From an uncultured Prevotellaceae bacterium (lineage in GTDB: Bacteria; Bacteroidota; Bacteroidia; Bacteroidales; Bacteroidaceae): DNA of 64,000 nt. A program made the translations under genes and the position numbers. Under the pieces are notes generated by a model, which ran no database searches, was not told where the DNA came from, and saw nothing but the letters and a program-made list of their open reading frames with translations. The stretch covers positions 62,001 to 126,000 of the forward strand of contig CACZGH010000023.1 of the NCBI GenBank assembly GCA_902780635.1, given 5' to 3'. Numbering within the stretch: the first letter of the stretch is position 1; each line of letters begins with the position of its first letter. Positions 61,273-64,000 of this stretch are shown in pieces.

Positions 61273-63756
61273 ATGAAAAAACAATTGTTCTTTTTGCTGG
61301 CTGTCTTTTGCATGACAGAAGTGGCAGCCCAGACGATGAAACCCGCTATCCCTCGTGATGCTGAGTTGGAGGCGAAAATCGAGAAAACCCTCTCAAAGAT
61401 GACACTCGACGAGAAAGTGGGTCAGATGTTGGAACAGAATCTTGACATCATAGGCAAGATGGAAGTAGAAAACGGCAAAGTGGATCGTGAGAAAGTCAGA
61501 AATGCCTTGAAAGGATTTGGTGCTCCCGACAAGGATATAGAAGACTTGCTGAAAAAGAAAGACAAGGATATTATCGACCGTTTAGGTGGCTATAACCTGG
61601 ACATCTATGCCGGTGAGGCGAAACCGGTGTGGAAACTCAATGAGACCATGCTCGATACCCTCCTCGCGAAATACAAAGTAGGTTCCCTGCTCAATGCGCC
61701 GGGTACGCGTGCCGCCACCGTGGAACAATGGCAGAAATGGATCACACTCATCCAGAAACTCTCCATGAAGCATATCGGCATTCCCGATATCTACGGCCTG
61801 GACCACAACCATGGCGTGACCTATACACAGGGTGGTACCCTCTTCCCACAACCCATCAATATCGCTGCCTCTTTCAATACCGATCTGGCTAAAACAGGCG
61901 CACGCATCACTGCTTATGAGAGCCGCGCCGGCAACTGCCCTTGGGTCTACAATCCCACCATCGACCTGGGACGTGACCCGCGCTGGCCACGTATCTGGGA
62001 GAGTTATGGCGAGGATGCCATCGTCAACAGCCGTATGGTAGCGGCCGCCGTACGTGGGTATCAGGGTGATGACCCCAACCACCTCGGCCCGTACAACGTG
62101 GCGACCAGCGTGAAGCACTATATGGGCTATGGCGCTCCCTTCTCGGGCAAAGACCGTACACCGGCATATATCTCTCCGCAGATGTTGCGTGAGAAGTATT
62201 ACGCACCATTTAAGGCTGCTGCCCAAGCTGGCGCGCTGACCATGATGGTCAACTCGGCCAGTATCAATGGCGTGCCTCTCCATGCCAGCTATGAATACCT
62301 CACTCAGTGGCTCAAGGAAGACCTGCAGTGGGATGGGATGCTCGTGACTGACTGGGCTGACATCAACAATCTCTTCTCCCGCGAGAAGGTAGCCAAAGAT
62401 AAGAAAGACGCTATCCGTATTGCCATCAATGCCGGTATCGACATGAGCATGGATCCTTACAGTGTTGACTTCTGCATCCTGCTCAAAGAATTGGTGCAGG
62501 AGGGCAAGGTAAGCATGTCGCGTATCGACGATGCCGTGCGCCGCATCCTACGTGTGAAATACCGCCTCGGACTGTTCGACCGGCCTAATACGGGCGGTGC
62601 CAAGGAGTATCCGCTGTTTGGCTCTCAGGAGCATGCCGACATAGCCCTCAGAGCAGCCGAAGAGACTGAGGTGCTGCTGAAAAACGAACATCATATACTG
62701 CCCCTCTCACAGGGCAAGAAAATCTTGTTGACAGGACCCAACGCCAACCAGATGAGATGCCTCAACGGCGGATGGAGTTACACCTGGCAGGGCTCTAAGG
62801 CAGAAGATCTCTCCGAGAGATACAACACTATCTACGAGGCGTTGTGCAACCAGTTTGGCGCAGACAATATCACACTCGAGCAGGGTGTCACCTACAATGA
62901 GAATGGTGCTTACTGGCAGGAAAACAAACCTGAAATAGAGAAAGCGGTGGCAGCGGCACAACAGGTGGATGTGATTATCGCTTGTATCGGTGAGAACTCT
63001 TACACGGAGACACCGGGTAACCTGACCGACCTTTGGCTCTCAGAGAATCAGCGCAACTTGGTGAAGGCACTCGCCAAGACGGGCAAACCGATCATCTTGA
63101 TCCTGAACGAGGGAAGACCTCGCCTCATCGCTGACATTGAACCACTCGCCCAAGCAGTGGTGCATATTCTGCTGCCTGGTAATTACGGTGGCGACGCACT
63201 GGCCAACCTTCTGGCTGGCAAAGCCAACTTCTCTGGTCGCCTGCCATACACTTATCCTAAGGAGATAAACTCTCTGATCAATTATGACTACAAGGTGAGC
63301 GAACAGGTGTCGACCATGGCCGGTGCCTATGACTATGACGCCAAAGTGACACAGCAGTGGCCGTTTGGATATGGATTGAGCTACACCACCTTCGAATATA
63401 GCAATTTGCGCGTTGACAAGCCTCAGTTTAGCCCCTCTGACGTGCTGACAGTGTCGGTGGATGTCAAAAACACCGGCAGCAAGGCTGGCATGGAGAGCGT
63501 GTTGCTTTACAGCAGCGACCTTATCGCCTCGCTCACGCCCGACTGCCGACGCCTGCGTGACTTCAAGAAAATCGCTCTGAATGAGGGCGAGACCAAGACC
63601 GTCACCTTCACGTTGCCTGCCAGCGACCTCGCTTTTGTGGGCGCCGATGGCAAGTGGATCCTTGAGGAGGGTGAGTTTGTGCTCTCTGTGGGTGGCAAAA
63701 CCACTCAGGTAAACTGCACTTCTACCAAGAAGTGGGCGACTGCGAATATTGATTAG
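61273..63756 (+). CDS. bglX: exported GH3 beta-glucosidase
   Basis: The 827-residue enzyme has a signal peptide ([20 protein letters not shown]). The GH3 N-terminal barrel contains [29 protein letters not shown] and the catalytic nucleophile Asp in [11 protein letters not shown] near residue 360. The C-terminal GH3 domain has [24 protein letters not shown], and a fibronectin III-like domain (about 710-815) ends the chain with [17 protein letters not shown] at its border. It should hydrolyse beta-glucosides or related oligosaccharides in the periplasm. An approximately 40-residue insert rich in charged residues (about 70-110, [20 protein letters not shown]) is unusual. It has its own promoter. 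Confidence 0.9.
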   Translation: MKKQLFFLLAVFCMTEVAAQTMKPAIPRDAELEAKIEKTLSKMTLDEKVGQMLEQNLDIIGKMEVENGKVDREKVRNALKGFGAPDKDIEDLLKKKDKDIIDRLGGYNLDIYAGEAKPVWKLNETMLDTLLAKYKVGSLLNAPGTRAATVEQWQKWITLIQKLSMKHIGIPDIYGLDHNHGVTYTQGGTLFPQPINIAASFNTDLAKTGARITAYESRAGNCPWVYNPTIDLGRDPRWPRIWESYGEDAIVNSRMVAAAVRGYQGDDPNHLGPYNVATSVKHYMGYGAPFSGKDRTPAYISPQMLREKYYAPFKAAAQAGALTMMVNSASINGVPLHASYEYLTQWLKEDLQWDGMLVTDWADINNLFSREKVAKDKKDAIRIAINAGIDMSMDPYSVDFCILLKELVQEGKVSMSRIDDAVRRILRVKYRLGLFDRPNTGGAKEYPLFGSQEHADIALRAAEETEVLLKNEHHILPLSQGKKILLTGPNANQMRCLNGGWSYTWQGSKAEDLSERYNTIYEALCNQFGADNITLEQGVTYNENGAYWQENKPEIEKAVAAAQQVDVIIACIGENSYTETPGNLTDLWLSENQRNLVKALAKTGKPIILILNEGRPRLIADIEPLAQAVVHILLPGNYGGDALANLLAGKANFSGRLPYTYPKEINSLINYDYKVSEQVSTMAGAYDYDAKVTQQWPFGYGLSYTTFEYSNLRVDKPQFSPSDVLTVSVDVKNTGSKAGMESVLLYSSDLIASLTPDCRRLRDFKKIALNEGETKTVTFTLPASDLAFVGADGKWILEEGEFVLSVGGKTTQVNCTSTKKWATANID

Positions 63757-63764
63757 TGGTGTGT

Positions 63765-63996
63765 CACCTCCCCCTGACCCCTCCAAAGGAGGGGAGGTAG
63801 GATAGAGTGGTAAGAGATATGACACCTCCCCCTGACCCCTCCAAAGGAGGGGAGATAGGATTGAGTGGTGGGAGATATGACACCTCCCCCTGACCCCTCC
63901 AAAGGAGGGGAGGTAGGATTGAGTGGTGAGAGATATGACACCTCCCCCTGACCCCTCCAAAGGAGGGGAGATAGGATTGAGAGGTAAGATGTGAGA
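63765..63996. repeat. 58-bp tandem repeat, four units, with G/C-rich hairpin
   Basis: Four units of 58 bases start at 63765, 63823, 63881 and 63939, each beginning CACCTCCCCCTGACCCC. Each unit carries CCCCTCC-AAA-GGAGGGG, a 7-bp stem with a 3-base loop. Units differ at only a few positions. The array begins 9 bases after the GH3 stop codon and reaches almost to the window edge, so it may continue. Such CCTCCCCCT/AGGAGGGG repeats occur between genes in Bacteroidota genomes, as I recall; their function is unknown. Confidence 0.9.
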
Positions 63997-64000
63997 GGTG

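Noticed and set aside
63040-63960. 306-codon minus-strand frame across the end of the GH3 gene
   Set aside because: It is the antisense shadow of a well-supported GH3 coding region and a tandem repeat.
63765-63996. CRISPR array
   Set aside because: Whole 58-bp units repeat almost identically, with no variable spacers.

Overview
The window looks like a chromosomal segment of a Bacteroidales bacterium, most likely Prevotella/Segatella-like. Direct signs: at least ten intergenic promoters carry the Bacteroidota -7 motif TAnnTTTG rather than a sigma70 -10 box; Shine-Dalgarno sequences are absent; LpxC is fused to FabZ; HisI is fused to HisE; and the largest secreted protein ends in the short NLQG...GIYI..G.KYVVK tail common in Prevotella exported proteins. 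The genus is an inference. I see no rRNA, tRNA, CRISPR array, transposase or phage gene.

Layout. 1-4900: small orphan exported proteins and lipoproteins, separated by repeat-rich gaps, with a duplicated promoter/start region. 4896-10452: an exported GH78 alpha-L-rhamnosidase and an M16 zinc protease. 10620-18792 (minus): a biosynthetic run of purU, hisH, hisA, hisF, hisIE, ftsE, lysC, lysA and a membrane glycosyltransferase. 18981-27643: a flavodoxin-like lipoprotein, a YccF/C69-dipeptidase composite gene, a GH2 enzyme translationally coupled to a beta-propeller/DUF362 protein, and a small membrane-anchored protein. 27676-43886 (minus): housekeeping genes for a Pif1-like helicase with TPR tail, PBP1A, MiaA, lipid A synthesis (lpxA, lpxC-fabZ, lpxD), an HD hydrolase, pyrF, prfA, a purM-like gene, aroE, menG/ubiE, purC and phoH. 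44124-48884: a 1586-residue exported protein built from six FISUMP-like modules and one BspA-like block. 48950-59433 (minus): 5-formyl-THF cyclo-ligase, an RND efflux triad (TolC, RND pump, adaptor), S41 protease, dCMP deaminase and an M3 peptidase. 59667-61010: NhaD antiporter. 61273-63756 (plus): an exported GH3 beta-glucosidase.

How it fits together. Most of the window is core metabolism and envelope synthesis in long, tightly packed minus-strand runs with 4-bp ATGA overlaps or gaps of a few bases. The accessory part consists of carbohydrate enzymes (GH78, GH2, GH3) without SusC/SusD partners here, several exported proteins of unknown role, and the efflux triad, which appears inserted in an otherwise housekeeping operon. 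The gaps carry a notable set of short repeats: long inverted-repeat elements, a duplicated hairpin terminator, a 9-bp tandem array and a 58-bp tandem array.

No defence locus or obviously novel multi-gene system stands out. The best candidates for new biology are the modular FISUMP/BspA protein with its near-identical internal DNA repeats, the propeller-DUF362 fusion coupled to a glycosidase, the YccF-dipeptidase fusion, and the duplicated promoter with a palindromic operator.
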